Below, in pieces: positions 45,717 through 55,479 of a DNA stretch of 64,000 bases. The position numbers and the translations under genes are program-made. A model generated the notes under the pieces. That model searched no databases. It saw nothing but the letters and a program-made list of their open reading frames with translations, and had not been told where the DNA came from. The stretch lies in contig JAVKOQ010000115.1 of assembly GCA_031835245.1 (NCBI GenBank), positions 62,001 to 126,000 on the forward strand, in the 5' to 3' direction. Origin of the DNA: Balamuthia mandrillaris (lineage: Eukaryota; Discosea; Longamoebia; Balamuthiidae). Numbering within the stretch: position 1 is the stretch's first letter; each line of letters opens with the position of its first letter.

Positions 45717-45829
45717 GCGGTAAGGTTGCTTTGGTGCCGGCACCGTTGCTTATAGCGAGTCGTAAGACAAGCCGTGATTAGGCACGCCGGAGGTGGGTTA
45801 TTTTTTGTGTCTGTTTTTTGTTTTCCTTT
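45717..45829 (+). ncRNA. Candidate guide (omega/fRNA) region of the Fanzor element
   Basis: TnpB and Fanzor guide RNAs come from the element end just 3' of the nuclease gene. Between the stop codon and the right inverted repeat there is a perfect 12-bp palindrome GGTGCCGGCACC (45733-45744) and a second possible small hairpin (CGTG...CACG, 45773-45786), in otherwise non-coding sequence. Position and hairpins are the only evidence; transcript ends are unknown. Confidence 0.35.
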
Positions 45830-45906
45830 TACTAATTTTGCTTTATTTTCGTTGTCCCATTGATCGGCTTGATCTTGGCGCCGCCTTAGTCATTTTGACT
45901 GTCAAA
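45830..45906 (+). repeat. Right terminal inverted repeat of the Fanzor element
   Basis: Contains TTGATCGGCTTGATCTTGG and GCGCCGCCTTAG, then a near-terminal palindrome CATTTTGAC-T-GTCAAAATG (45891-45909). The first 60 bp match the 3' half of a RhoGEF intron at 57579-57638 in inverted orientation, with four mismatches. Confidence 0.72.
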
Positions 45907-45909
45907 ATG

Positions 45910-48310
45910 TATTATTCAAAGAGAACAAGAGGTCTGCCAAAGAAGAGCTCGAAGGGTTTGGAGTCTGAGCGACGGGATATTCACTGATTTAAGGCGAATT
46001 GTGCGATGGGGGAGGAAGGTAGACCAGGTCCGAGGTCACCTTTAAGGGATTTCAGAAGCATGGATTTGGTGAGCTTGACGTGGCTTTCTGCAGCTCTGTT
46101 GGCTCGCGGGTGGCACGAAGAGATGAACCGATGGTCGAAACTTGCCTGGTCACGTACCGCGGACATGAATTGGTTGACAAATTCAGTGCCGTTGTCAGAC
46201 TGGACTATTTTGGGGAAGCCGAGCTCGCAGATAACCTTGACAAACTCGCGGGAGACTGCGGATTTGTCCTTAAGAGGGCGGAGAATCGTAAAGCGAGTGG
46301 CGATGTCCGTGATGCTGAAGATGTACGTGAGGGAGCCGGGAGTTGGCTGTCATCGAGTTCATTTTTGGGCTTTGGGGTCAGAGTTTTGGCGTTCTGAGGA
46401 ACTTGAGGAACATTCAGCGGTGCGTTGCTGAGGATGGAAGGGGAGTACAACCGTGAAAGGGAGTCCTCTAAGATGTGGTGAATTCCAGGCCGGTGGAAAA
46501 CCTCGAAGTCGGAATGGAAAATCACGAGAGCCCAGTGTGCAAGCACGCTATTGAGGTCTTTCGCGTTGAAAAGATGCACAAGGGGTCTGTGGTCGGTGTA
46601 GAGTAAGAAACGTCGGCCGATTAGGTAATACCAGATTACAGTGGAATCTGCGGGGGGCGAAGATGAAAGCAAGCAGCTCTCTTTTGATGGAAGGATGATT
46701 GCGTTGAGCGGGGTTAAGAGCCTTGCTGGCGAAAGAGAGTAGCTACGTTTGCCGTTATCGTCTTCTTGGAAAGTACAGGACCAACACCGTGCTGAGAAGC
46801 GTCGGTGCCAACACGAAAGGGTTTGTCCCAATCTGGTGCGCTTAGAATGGTTGGACTGGAGATGACGCGCTTGAAAGTATTGAGTGATCTGGTGAAGACC
46901 AAGATGTCGTCCACATGGTGGGAAGAGATATCGATCAGGAGGCGGAGGGCGGCTGCGATGAAGCGGGACATGACAGCCTGAACGTGCTTGACGCCGAAAG
47001 GTGCGCCCACGAGTCGTACGCCATACCATGTGAAGGTAAGTTTTTTCTGATGCGGTGGATAAACCAGGATTTGGTTGTAGGACCAGACGAGGTCCAAGAG
47101 GGTAGCCCATTTGAGGCCTAGAGCTCGTTCGATGAGAACCTTGGTGTCCTCGATCGGGTACTCGTCGTCGGCGAGGAGAGAGTTAATGCCGCCAGACGGT
47201 GATGTCTGCGCTTGGCTAGAGTTGAGTGCTGCAGGCTGGCGGGGTTTACACTGATGACCAGGATGCCAGGGCGCTGAGCACTTTGCTTTTGGGTGCTGTC
47301 TCATCAGCTTTATGCGTTTACATTCGGCTGCTGAGTGTCCGGATGTGGGGTGAAGAGCGCAGCTGGTGCTAGAGGGAGCCTTGTGCGCGTAGAGATTAGC
47401 TTCGACGCTAAGGGCTATCTGCACAGCTTCATCGTACTTCTCTGCGTTCCGCGAGAGCAGTACGTTGCTGACTGATTCCAGGAGACAAGGGTTGAGGCAG
47501 CGTTTCAGCGCGGCTGTCTTTCTGGGCTTCAGACGGCTGCTCAACCATCTGTTGAAGGATGTTGTCAATCCTCTCGATGACCTTTCTCACCGGTTCCTTG
47601 GGTCGGTGAGTCAGCTTGAATAAGTCGTCATGGAGACGGGTTTGAGTTCCGCGCTGCCGAAGGGGGTGGCGTAGACGTCTCTGGCCTGATGCCATGGCAA
47701 GCGAGGTATAACTATGTTGTTTTGCACCCAGCTGGAAGCGGTCTTAGACCCTTGTGTGTACTTTGCTAGGGCCATGTTCCACATGTTGGAGATGCAGGTT
47801 GACAATCTGAAGGTTGTTCTCCAGTTGCCGAAGGAAGGGTTCCGGGTCGCCGTCACGTTCAGGGTTGTAAGCGGGAAGACCAGTCGGAATCTTAGAGGAA
47901 AACGAAGGAGAGTCCGGAGAGGTAGGTCGTGCCGAAGGGGAGAATAACGCTCTGTAAATGATAGATCAGCTGCACGGTAGGGGGTGTCCGCTACACAGGG
48001 TGTACTGTCGAGAAGAGGCTCTCTTCGCCTTTGACCTTTTCGGGCTCGGTGTGTTGTTGCCGTTGGGCTAAGGCCACTTGGTTGAGCTCTATGCGCTCCA
48101 GGCGGTCTGCTATTTTGTTCACGATGCGGGTGTTTCGAGACAAAGACGGACTCGTCTGTGCTTAAGGAGGGCATCAACAGCTTCTACGAGGTAGGAGATG
48201 TTGGAGGTTTGAAGCTCGAGGCTGTCGAGCCGTTTGGAGGGGTATTGGGGGTCTTTCTGCTCCACTTGTTTTGTTTTTGTTTTTGTTTTTTCTTTTTGCA
48301 CTTGACATGC
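45910..48310 (-). mobile_element. Ty3/gypsy LTR-retrotransposon fossil (internal part)
   Basis: Minus-strand remnants are in family order: a gag-like region with the coiled-coil/capsid-type segment (about 47.5-48.3 kb), a Cys/His knuckle region (about 47.3 kb), reverse transcriptase (about 46.8-47.1 kb), RNase H (YTDHRPLVHLF, about 46.6 kb) and the integrase core (about 46.0-46.3 kb). No flanking LTRs are recognised. It is broken in several places and looks old. It abuts the Fanzor element on one side and the ATPase-nuclease gene on the other. Confidence 0.85.
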
Positions 48311-48316
48311 AACAGA

Positions 48317-50650
48317 ATGGAGGGAGAGTGCGCCCCGCTCCTTATCAATTATCCAGTAACCCTGTTAGAGTTTCTGCAAACCCTGCCCATCGAGACTGGA
48401 ACAAGGTCAATACTCTGTTACAATCCGCCCGGCTTTCCCTGCACCGCGAGGGGCAAAACCTTGGCAGCTATTTATAGCGCTTTTGCGAAACGACTCGACG
48501 CAAGGAACAACGCCGGTGCGGCTTCAGATGATCGCAGGGCAAACGCGCTACCATGCTTGCAGGCCTCTCCTGGTGGCGGCAAATCTTTTTTATTGGATGA
48601 GTTGGCAGCACTGAAGAAAACCGACTTGGAGCTCTGCGAGAGCACTACGATGAGAGAAATTCTCCTCCAAAGCGTCGCCATCTCGATAACCTTCAACAGC
48701 AGTTCGACGCTCGAGTCTGAGGTGGAGAAAGACCTGGACCCCGTGGTGACTCGTGTGCTATGGGCCTACTTCTTTAGCACAAAAAAGATGAGCTTCCCCA
48801 CCTTTTGCCAGGCACTCTTCGCCAAGTATGCCGAAACGGCAAACACCTTTACGCTGGAAACCGCCTTGGCTTGCATTCGTCTGCACCTCGCCTCTGCCGC
48901 GAGTCCTTCATCTTCTGCTACTCTCCCCTCCACACCCATTCTCCTTTGTGTTGACGAGCTGTTGAAGGTGTCCTCCGCCCCACAGCCCGACATAAATGAT
49001 CCACAAGTCGCAAAAGCTCTCTCCTCTATTGGCAAACAGTTAAACCGCGACCCCTACTTCAACGTTGTGGTATCAACTCTTGATTCAGGACCTGTGTTGG
49101 TGGAACAAACCCGCTCTGGAAGGCCAATCACTTGGATACCCTTGCCCCCTCTCACACTGAAGGACTCCCTTTTGCTATTCAAGCCCATTCTGGACAACGA
49201 GGAGGACATGCGGGCCAAGGTCAACATAGCGCTTGCCATATCCGAGTGTGGTGGTCATCCTCGTTCATTGGAAAGCCTGTGGCTTGTTCTGCATGATCCT
49301 CCAAACAGTCGGTATTTTTCATTCCCAGAGCTGGTATCGCTGGTGATAGACCGCATGCTGTTGGTCATTTTCCCCATGCAAGCCCTACAGATCGCTCTGC
49401 TTGGTATTCCTTTTCCCCTCGACACGCCAATCGAGTCTGGGCCGCACAGCACGTTGCCTCGCACAATCCGTTCAGAGATAGCCTCTGGCCTATTTCTGAA
49501 CGCTTTGGAATCTGCTGGAGAGACTGTTGCTATCATTCCACGCCTTTCCCCCCTCCGCTTACGTCAGTATGCAAAATTTGGTACTCGGGATGACCTGAAC
49601 AAGTGTCTGGCCAGCATGCTGGCAACTGAAACGAACTTTAGTGGTTTAACATTCGAGCATTTTCATGCTTGGTGGGAAGTACTGCGACGTCTGCTCCTTC
49701 TCAACTCAACCTCACTGTTGGCTGCAGCAACCTTCCATGAGGACAGGCCAGTTCAACTTGGGCAACTCTACAACATCAATTCCGACGTGGAGTTCCTCTT
49801 CCGGAAAAAGAAAGGGGTGATGCAGTTACGTAACCATTTCCCTTGCACCACTGCTTCTGCCGTGTTTGCTGCAGACGGAAAGGAACTCTCCCTCAAGGAC
49901 CTGACGAGCTATGTGCTCATGCCAGCTACAGGCAACCCTGGGTTTGACATTACCCTAATTGAACAAAAGCCTGACAACCGGGGCTACATTGTTATCAACA
50001 TTGAGTGCCGATATTCTCATCCTACCTCTGGGACACAGCTCACAACATCAGAACTGGAGCGGAAGTGGGAGCTCATGCAACAACAGTTTCAGCCCCTCTT
50101 CACTAGGTCTTATGGACAAAAACCAAAGGAACTGTATAACATGCAACTGAAACTGGAGGATGTTTACTTGGTGGTTTGTGCCATTCGCCAGTCTGCCCTG
50201 GTGTTACCAGATTCATTGCCACAGTTGCTTGTGCTGGGCCGTGAGAAACTCCAAGAACTGTACTCGCCTACCCTAGCAATGCGATCACAATTCCTCTCAG
50301 GTCCAGAGTGGGAATCACTTATGCATGCTGCAGCCCTAACAACGGAAAGCAGCCTTGGGCAGGGAGAGAAATATGATGAAGCAGAGCTTAGTAAGTTGCG
50401 TATCAAGGATCTGAAAAAAATCCTGGCAAAGGATGGCCACAAGACAAGCTTTAAAAGAAAAGCTGACTATGTGTGTTTTATCATTCAACATTGCTATAAG
50501 CCCAAGCCAGAACCTATTAAAAGAAAACGGTCTTTATCACCTGTTGAGGAAGAAGAAGAAAAAGAAAAAAAGCAAGAAAAAGCAACAAAAGCAAAAGATA
50601 TCAAGGGAAAAGAAAAACAAAGTCAATATAAAAAACCAAAGAGTAAATAA
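48317..50650 (+). CDS. P-loop ATPase/REase-fold nuclease/SAP protein (Crinkler-RHS-like)
   Basis: An intronless, full-length 777-residue protein. Walker A is ASPGGGKS (Lys89) and Walker B is ILLCVDEL (Asp213-Glu214), followed by helical ATPase lid elements. Near residues 540-566 a PD-(D/E)xK-type nuclease core can be seen: GFDITLIEQ (Asp544), then VINIECR (Glu563, Arg565 in place of the usual Lys). A SAP-like DNA-binding motif (LSKLRIKDLKKIL...FKRKADYV, about 695-735) and a Lys/Glu tail follow. This architecture matches the NTPase-REase modules of Crinkler effectors and trypanosome RHS proteins, which spread within genomes with retroelements and act in nuclei. The function here is unknown. 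It lies at the boundary of the AT-rich retroelement island, next to a gypsy fossil. The start is the first Met after a hydrophobic upstream frame. Confidence 0.72.
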   Translation: MEGECAPLLINYPVTLLEFLQTLPIETGTRSILCYNPPGFPCTARGKTLAAIYSAFAKRLDARNNAGAASDDRRANALPCLQASPGGGKSFLLDELAALKKTDLELCESTTMREILLQSVAISITFNSSSTLESEVEKDLDPVVTRVLWAYFFSTKKMSFPTFCQALFAKYAETANTFTLETALACIRLHLASAASPSSSATLPSTPILLCVDELLKVSSAPQPDINDPQVAKALSSIGKQLNRDPYFNVVVSTLDSGPVLVEQTRSGRPITWIPLPPLTLKDSLLLFKPILDNEEDMRAKVNIALAISECGGHPRSLESLWLVLHDPPNSRYFSFPELVSLVIDRMLLVIFPMQALQIALLGIPFPLDTPIESGPHSTLPRTIRSEIASGLFLNALESAGETVAIIPRLSPLRLRQYAKFGTRDDLNKCLASMLATETNFSGLTFEHFHAWWEVLRRLLLLNSTSLLAAATFHEDRPVQLGQLYNINSDVEFLFRKKKGVMQLRNHFPCTTASAVFAADGKELSLKDLTSYVLMPATGNPGFDITLIEQKPDNRGYIVINIECRYSHPTSGTQLTTSELERKWELMQQQFQPLFTRSYGQKPKELYNMQLKLEDVYLVVCAIRQSALVLPDSLPQLLVLGREKLQELYSPTLAMRSQFLSGPEWESLMHAAALTTESSLGQGEKYDEAELSKLRIKDLKKILAKDGHKTSFKRKADYVCFIIQHCYKPKPEPIKRKRSLSPVEEEEEKEKKQEKATKAKDIKGKEKQSQYKKPKSK

Positions 50651-50651
50651 A
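50646..50651 (+). terminator. AATAAA overlapping the ATPase-nuclease stop codon
   Basis: AATAAA is made by the last Lys codon, the TAA stop and the next base. Confidence 0.4.
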
Positions 50652-51004
50652 GGACTTTGAAATTAAGTTAAAATAAAAGTGTTATCACTTTCACAATACC
50701 TATTCCTATTTTTCCTTGTATATAATTCTTTCTTTCATTTTAATAAAGGTCTTTTCTCTTTATCCATCAAGTTAGTGTTTATTAGACTTTTTTATTCTTA
50801 TTTTGAAATTTATAACATGAACTTGTGTGGAGCTAGATAGCAAAAAGTGTATTGCAAGTTTACAAAGTTCACTGTGATTAGAGTTTGTAGAACATAATTG
50901 AACTAGTTAATCAAGGCCTATTAGAAAGAATAGCTATAATGTTGACAAAATGGCTATGTTGTGCTTTTTTTGAGACAAGTCAATGAAAATTTTTAATTAG
51001 AAAT
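50651..51004. other. AT-rich non-coding stretch
   Basis: Strongly AT-rich with no supported gene. Composition changes abruptly after the ATPase-nuclease stop codon. Confidence 0.6.
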
Positions 51005-51070
51005 AAATGGGGCTTGGTAATTGCCAACCCAAAGAAGAAAGATTTGATGAATCCTATTTGTTGGCAAACA
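51005..51070 (+). mobile_element. Short LINE fragment
   Basis: A translated stretch LVIANPKKKDLMNPI parallels LVITNPRKERLMNAI of the LINE open frame at 51869-52609. Only about 65 bp is recognisable. Confidence 0.5.
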
Positions 51071-51170
51071 TTCTTTTCTTTGCTTTGCTTTTCTTTTTTC
51101 TTCCTTCTTTCCTTTGTTTTCTTTCCTTCTTTCCTTTGTTTTCTTTCCTTTCCTTTGCTCAAACAGATAC

Positions 51171-51290
51171 TGTTGAAGGGGATAAACTTTGCAGATCAAG
51201 AAAGAGACTCTGGGTTTATTCATAAGAGGTATGGACCAAGTGTGTGCTTTGAGTGTGTCATGAGGAAAAAGGGAAAATAAGAGAAAAAAA
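51171..51290 (-). mobile_element. Partial LTR fossil, same family as the solo LTRs
   Basis: The reverse complement of the 199-bp LTR family at 55170 and 56203 is recognisable through GATCAAGAAAG, GACTCTGGGTTTATTCA, GTGTGTGCTTTGA and GAAAATAA. It is incomplete and the most diverged of the three copies, so the oldest. Confidence 0.65.
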
Positions 51291-51675
51291 TGTGCACAAC
51301 CCATGTCACCTACACCAACACCTTTGATGCCTATACACCTTCTATGAACTCAATACAAACAAAAAGGAGAATCTCCTTTTGCTGTTCATTTAGATTATAT
51401 GGCAAAAAAATATTTTTCAGGTCTTAAAAAAAATATTTTTCTTAAAAATTAATTTTTAGTCAAAAAATATAATCTTTTCATCTCAAGTCACAACATCTAG
51501 TTGTGCTACTTGCATACCTTTCCATATTTTATCCATTTGATTGAAGAGGAGGGAGCAGCTGAAGTCAAAGAAGTGGATGCAGAGAATAAAGGAGTATGTT
51601 GTTGATTTAAAGCAGTCATAGGTTGAAACAAAGTAAAAAAAGGATTATCCAAAGGGGATGAAGGGTGTTGTAAAT
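51291..51675. other. AT-rich non-coding stretch
   Basis: No gene or recognisable element is seen; long A and T runs near 51405-51470. Confidence 0.5.
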
Positions 51676-52640
51676 TAGTAGTAGTAGTAGTAATAAAAAG
51701 TTTATTTGCTCTGAGAGCAACACCAATCTATACATAAAAAGTAAGCCTTGTACATACATAGTGTACTCCTTACTTCTCTTAATCCCTCATCCTCAATGCC
51801 TTCCCAATTGTAATTCAAATACACAAGTGGAAGGTGTTGAATGAGATTTCAGACTAACTTTGTATCATCTAGCTATCCTTTTCTTTCCCTTTCCTTACTT
51901 CTCTTTTCCTTGCTATTACATTACTTCCAAAGATTGATAAAATGAAGAAGCTTCCATGCTTCCAACTTACTCTTGCTGCCCATAATCTCCAGACTCGTTT
52001 ACAACTTTGCTTACATTGTTCCATCTCTTGAGCTCTGTTACATTTCTTTCCACTTGACAGGAGCTTTGTTGTACAGGCTTCAATAATCAGCTTTCTGACT
52101 TGTTCTTCACTTCCATTGTCCACACTCCAGATTCTAAAGCGATCTTCCCAAAGGTTAGGACACCTTAACAGGAAGTGTTCTGCTGTTTCTTCCTCAGCAT
52201 CACATGCAGGGCACTTGCTATCCACCTCAGACTGCTGAATGGATCCCCACTTTTTTCCAATAGGCAGTCCCCCACAGCGAATAGCATTCATCAAACGTTC
52301 TTTCCTTGGGTTGGTAATCACTAAGCTCCGTTGTTGTCCAACCAAACATCTTCCATTTGTCAAGAAGTTATGCCATAGCCATGCTCTTGTTCCTCTTTCT
52401 CCTTCAGCTGCATACTCCATCTTGGCTACTCGAGTTAAGGCCCTCATCCTCTTGGCTTTCTTTTCAACAACTGTCGTTCCGTCACCTCCCTCACCTTCAT
52501 TCTTCTCCCCTTCCTCTTCACTTGCTTGGCTTACCTCTTCAAGTAGCTCAAAGTGGCCATCTTGCCTCTCAGCATGATGAATTACTGCTTGTCTTTCCAA
52601 CTCACACATGGGTCATACTAATTTGAGAGAACAACCAGGA
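51676..52640 (-). mobile_element. LINE (non-LTR retrotransposon) 3' end, copy 1
   Basis: A minus-strand open frame (51869-52609, 246 residues) carries the C-terminal zinc knuckle typical after a LINE reverse transcriptase: CPACDAEEETAEHFLLRCP, i.e. C-x2-C-x9-H-x4-C, followed by a conserved helical segment (RVWRLWAAR). A 3' UTR of about 190 bp ends in AATAAACTTTTTATTACTAC with a (TAC)n tail at 51678-51690. The reverse-transcriptase core is absent, so the copy is 5'-truncated. The last 570 bp match copy 2 closely in inverted orientation. Confidence 0.8.
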
Positions 52641-53560
52641 GTAAAGACAAAGGAAATGAACAGAATTTTTGTAAACAAAACCCACTGCTTTGAATGATAA
52701 AATTATACTACTTTTCTATCAATCCTTATTTCTCCTTGTATAATATATTAAAGTCAGCAGGGACTGTTTTGTTTCAGGTTCACAAAGGGCAAGTTTGGCA
52801 GCCAAAGCCAGGAGCTAGCCTAGAAGGACAGTGTTGATAAAAGAACAGAATTAACAAATATAGTCTACAACACCCATTGTCTACTAAGAGTGTTAATAAA
52901 GTTTTACATAAAAAGAAAAGTCAAGGTCATGCTTGACTCCTGTGTCATTAATAGCTTTATTTGACAAATGCATTTACCCAGAGAAGTGAGGATAAGGAGC
53001 TTACAAAATAGAGATATATGGAGAAGTGCTACTGATCATGAGGTTAACTGAATGTCACTCTTTGTTTTAGATGTATTTGTAAGAATAAATATTGGACAGA
53101 AAGCATGGCTTTTAAAGCTGGCCCATACAAGAATGTCTTTTGCTACAAGCTTCTTGAGCAAGGAGGTATAAAACTTATAAATGTACCAACCTAAGGAAAA
53201 AGAGTTGATGATATGACAAGAAGTGTATTCAAGAGAATAGAGAAAGGGAAAAGAGAAAGAGAAAAAAAAGACATAAGAATATACCATTAAGCACAAGGAA
53301 CCTTAATAATTGTTGGTGAATTTACCAACACTTTGTGAAGTGTCCTGCAAATGTGTGTTGAACACATAGTATTTAACAATGGAATAAGTCCTGTACAAAG
53401 CAAGGTCAATGTAATGCAAGTTTGTACAGATTGTTTACACTGTACTACTAAAAAGCAACTATAAAGCTTTATTGGATTTGCACTAAGTAGTAATACTACT
53501 ACTACTACTACTACAAGTTTATTCATCATTGCACTAAGATGGTAAAACCTTGCACTAATT
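52641..53560. other. AT-rich stretch between two LINE copies
   Basis: No gene is supported. A (TAC)n-rich patch at about 53492-53515 followed by AAGTTTATT may be another LINE tail, but nothing else of an element is recognisable. Confidence 0.45.
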
Positions 53561-53573
53561 ACACAAGCTTGAA

Positions 53574-54144
53574 AAAAAGTGGGGATCCATTCAGCAGTCT
53601 GAGGTGGATAGCAAGTGCCCTGCATGTGATGCTGAGGAAGAAACAGCAGAACACTTCCTGTTAAGGTGTCCTAACCTTTGGGAAGATCGCTTTAGAATCT
53701 GGAGTGTGGACAATGGAAGTGAAGAACAAGTCAGAAAGCTGATTATTGAAGACTGTACAACAAAGCTCCTGTCAAGTGGAAAGAAATGTAACAGAGCTCA
53801 AGAGATGGAACAATGTAAGCAAAGTTGTAAACGAGTCTGGAGATTATGGGCAGCAAGAGCAAGTTGGAAGCATGGAAGTTCTTCTGCATTTTATCAGTCT
53901 TTGGAAGTAATGTAAGCAAGGAAAAGAGGAAAAAGGAAAGGGAAAGAAAAGGATAGCTAGATGATACAAAGTTGGTCTGAAATCTCATTCAACACCTTTC
54001 ACTTGTGAATTGAGTAACAATTGGGAAGGCATTGAGGATGAGGGAGTAAGAAAAGTAAGAGTACACTATGTATGTACAAGGCTTACTTTTTATGTATAGA
54101 TTGGTGTTGCTCTCAGAGCAAATAAACTTTTTATTACTACTACT
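53574..54144 (+). mobile_element. LINE 3' end, copy 2, with target-site duplication
   Basis: A 571-bp 5'-truncated copy encodes the same zinc-knuckle C-terminus (CPACDAEEETAEHFLLRCP) and ends in AATAAACTTTTTATTACTACTAC. It is flanked by a perfect 13-bp direct repeat ACACAAGCTTGAA (53561-53573 and 54145-54157), the mark of target-primed reverse transcription. Near identity to copy 1 shows fairly recent activity. Confidence 0.85.
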
Positions 54145-54159
54145 ACACAAGCTTGAAGT

Positions 54160-55000
54160 TTGAGCTAAGTTGTATTTGATGCTATAATAAGTTCTTCTTT
54201 AACCCCAGTTCTGGAAGAGGCTTGGTGAGGAAGTCAGCAATGTTGTCTTTTGAGGGACAATAGATAAATTCGATGTATTCTTTGATAGTCTTCTTGTTGA
54301 TGAAGTGGTTTGTTGAGTTGATGGGTGAAGATAGAAACAGTGGGTTCTTTTTGCTTTTTGTTGATTGGTAGTACCCACTAAAGTCTCCATGATCATCCAT
54401 TTTGTATGGATAATTATCTGCTTCAGTAATAAAAGAAAGAGTAGTTAATGATAACGTAGGAGAGGTAAATGAAGTTAGAAATAACAGGTTGATTTGGTCA
54501 ACTTTGAAGTCATCTAGGATGCTAGTTTTCTCCTCTTGTTCCATTGTGCTCCTGGTGTTGTCCTCTTGGTCATTAGAGACTTGAGGGGTAAAGAACGGAC
54601 TTTCTTTGTCTTTATCATCCTCAGGATCAATCCATGGTTCAGGTTTTTGAGAGTAATCAATCTGATTTCCTTATCCTAGATACCAATGAGAACTCTATCA
54701 ACGGTTTTGGGGTCCATTTTACATTATTGCTATTTAGGTACCCAGATGTGTGCTCTGCTGTCATTAACTTGAAAGTAACTAAGGTGTGGCCTTTTTCTGG
54801 TCCACTTTTCTTCAGGAGTGAAATTCTGAGTTCCAACATGATTTGTGATGTAGATAGTATAGAAGAGAGCTTTGACTTAGAAGTTGATAGAAAGCTTTGC
54901 ATAATAGAGCATGCTTCTAGCACAGTCAAGTAGCATGTAGTTTATGCATTCTACAACACCATTTTGCTCTGGTGAGTAACAAGTGGTGAGTTGATGTCAA
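54160..55000 (-). mobile_element. Ty1/copia retrotransposon fossil
   Basis: Minus-strand remnants include the copia RNase H C-terminus (EYIEFIYCPSKDNIADFL) at about 54.2 kb and an integrase C-terminal region (TPEEKW, YFQV, RAHIW-like) at about 54.7-54.9 kb. It is broken in several places, lacks recognisable flanking LTRs and looks old. Confidence 0.7.
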
Positions 55001-55169
55001 ATGTATGGCTTTTGTTTCCAAGTAAAGCACTCTTTAAGTAGTAATATAGGTAAAATTCAGGCTGATTATGTTTGTAACTATTGACATACTTAACTATTTA
55101 ACATATATTCTATCTTCCTTGGGACCTTTCTGGCCTAAACTACACAACTAAAAAAACACAGAAGCCACT

Positions 55170-55368
55170 TGTTGGAAAACCAACCATTATGAGTTCTTGT
55201 TGATACTCTCCCTAATACCTCCAAATTTTCTCACCCTTTTTATTTTCCCCTTTTCCTCATGACACATTCAAAGCACATCCCTTGGTCTACACCCCTTTTC
55301 TTGTGAATAAAGCCAGAGTCGCTTATGTGCCATCCCTTTCTTGATCTGCAGGGTTATTCCCCATCAAC
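55170..55368 (+). mobile_element. Solo LTR fossil, 199 bp
   Basis: Starts TGTTGGAAAACC and ends CCCATCAAC, flanked by the 5-bp direct repeat CCACT on both sides. It contains an internal AATAAA. About 90 percent similar by eye to the copy at 56203-56401. No internal region is attached. Confidence 0.8.
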
Positions 55369-55479
55369 CCACTCTTATATCATCATCATTGATCTTTTAT
55401 AATAACACTGAGCCATTCTAAAGATCTATTTCCTGTCTTTCCTGGGACCTTCTGGGCCTAGAATTGAACAACTAAAAAA

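Larger units (their letters stand above)
43365..45906 (+). mobile_element. Fanzor-carrying DNA transposon with terminal inverted repeats
   Basis: The left end starts TTGACAGTGTCAA and continues AAGGCGGCGC...AAGATCA...GGACAACGAAAA...ATTAG. The reverse complement of the right end reads TTTTGACAGTCAAAA, then AAGGCGGCGC, AAGATCA, GGACAACGAAAA and ATTAG in the same order. This gives imperfect inverted repeats of about 75 bp around a single nuclease gene. Each extreme end is itself a short palindrome. I could not fix a target-site duplication. The element is about 2.54 kb and sits between the kinase promoter and a gypsy fossil. Related end fragments occur at 36621-36967 and in a RhoGEF intron (57579-57638). 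Fanzor genes are known passengers of several eukaryotic transposon families; I cannot assign this one. Confidence 0.75.

Noticed and set aside
45793-45987. A small protein gene or partial RhoGEF gene duplicate after the Fanzor
   Set aside because: The similarity to the RhoGEF locus is confined to intron sequence and ends at the splice junction; the same bases are part of the Fanzor inverted repeat.
52239-52626. Plus-strand open frames across LINE copy 1
   Set aside because: Antisense shadows; the zinc-knuckle frame on the minus strand explains the region.
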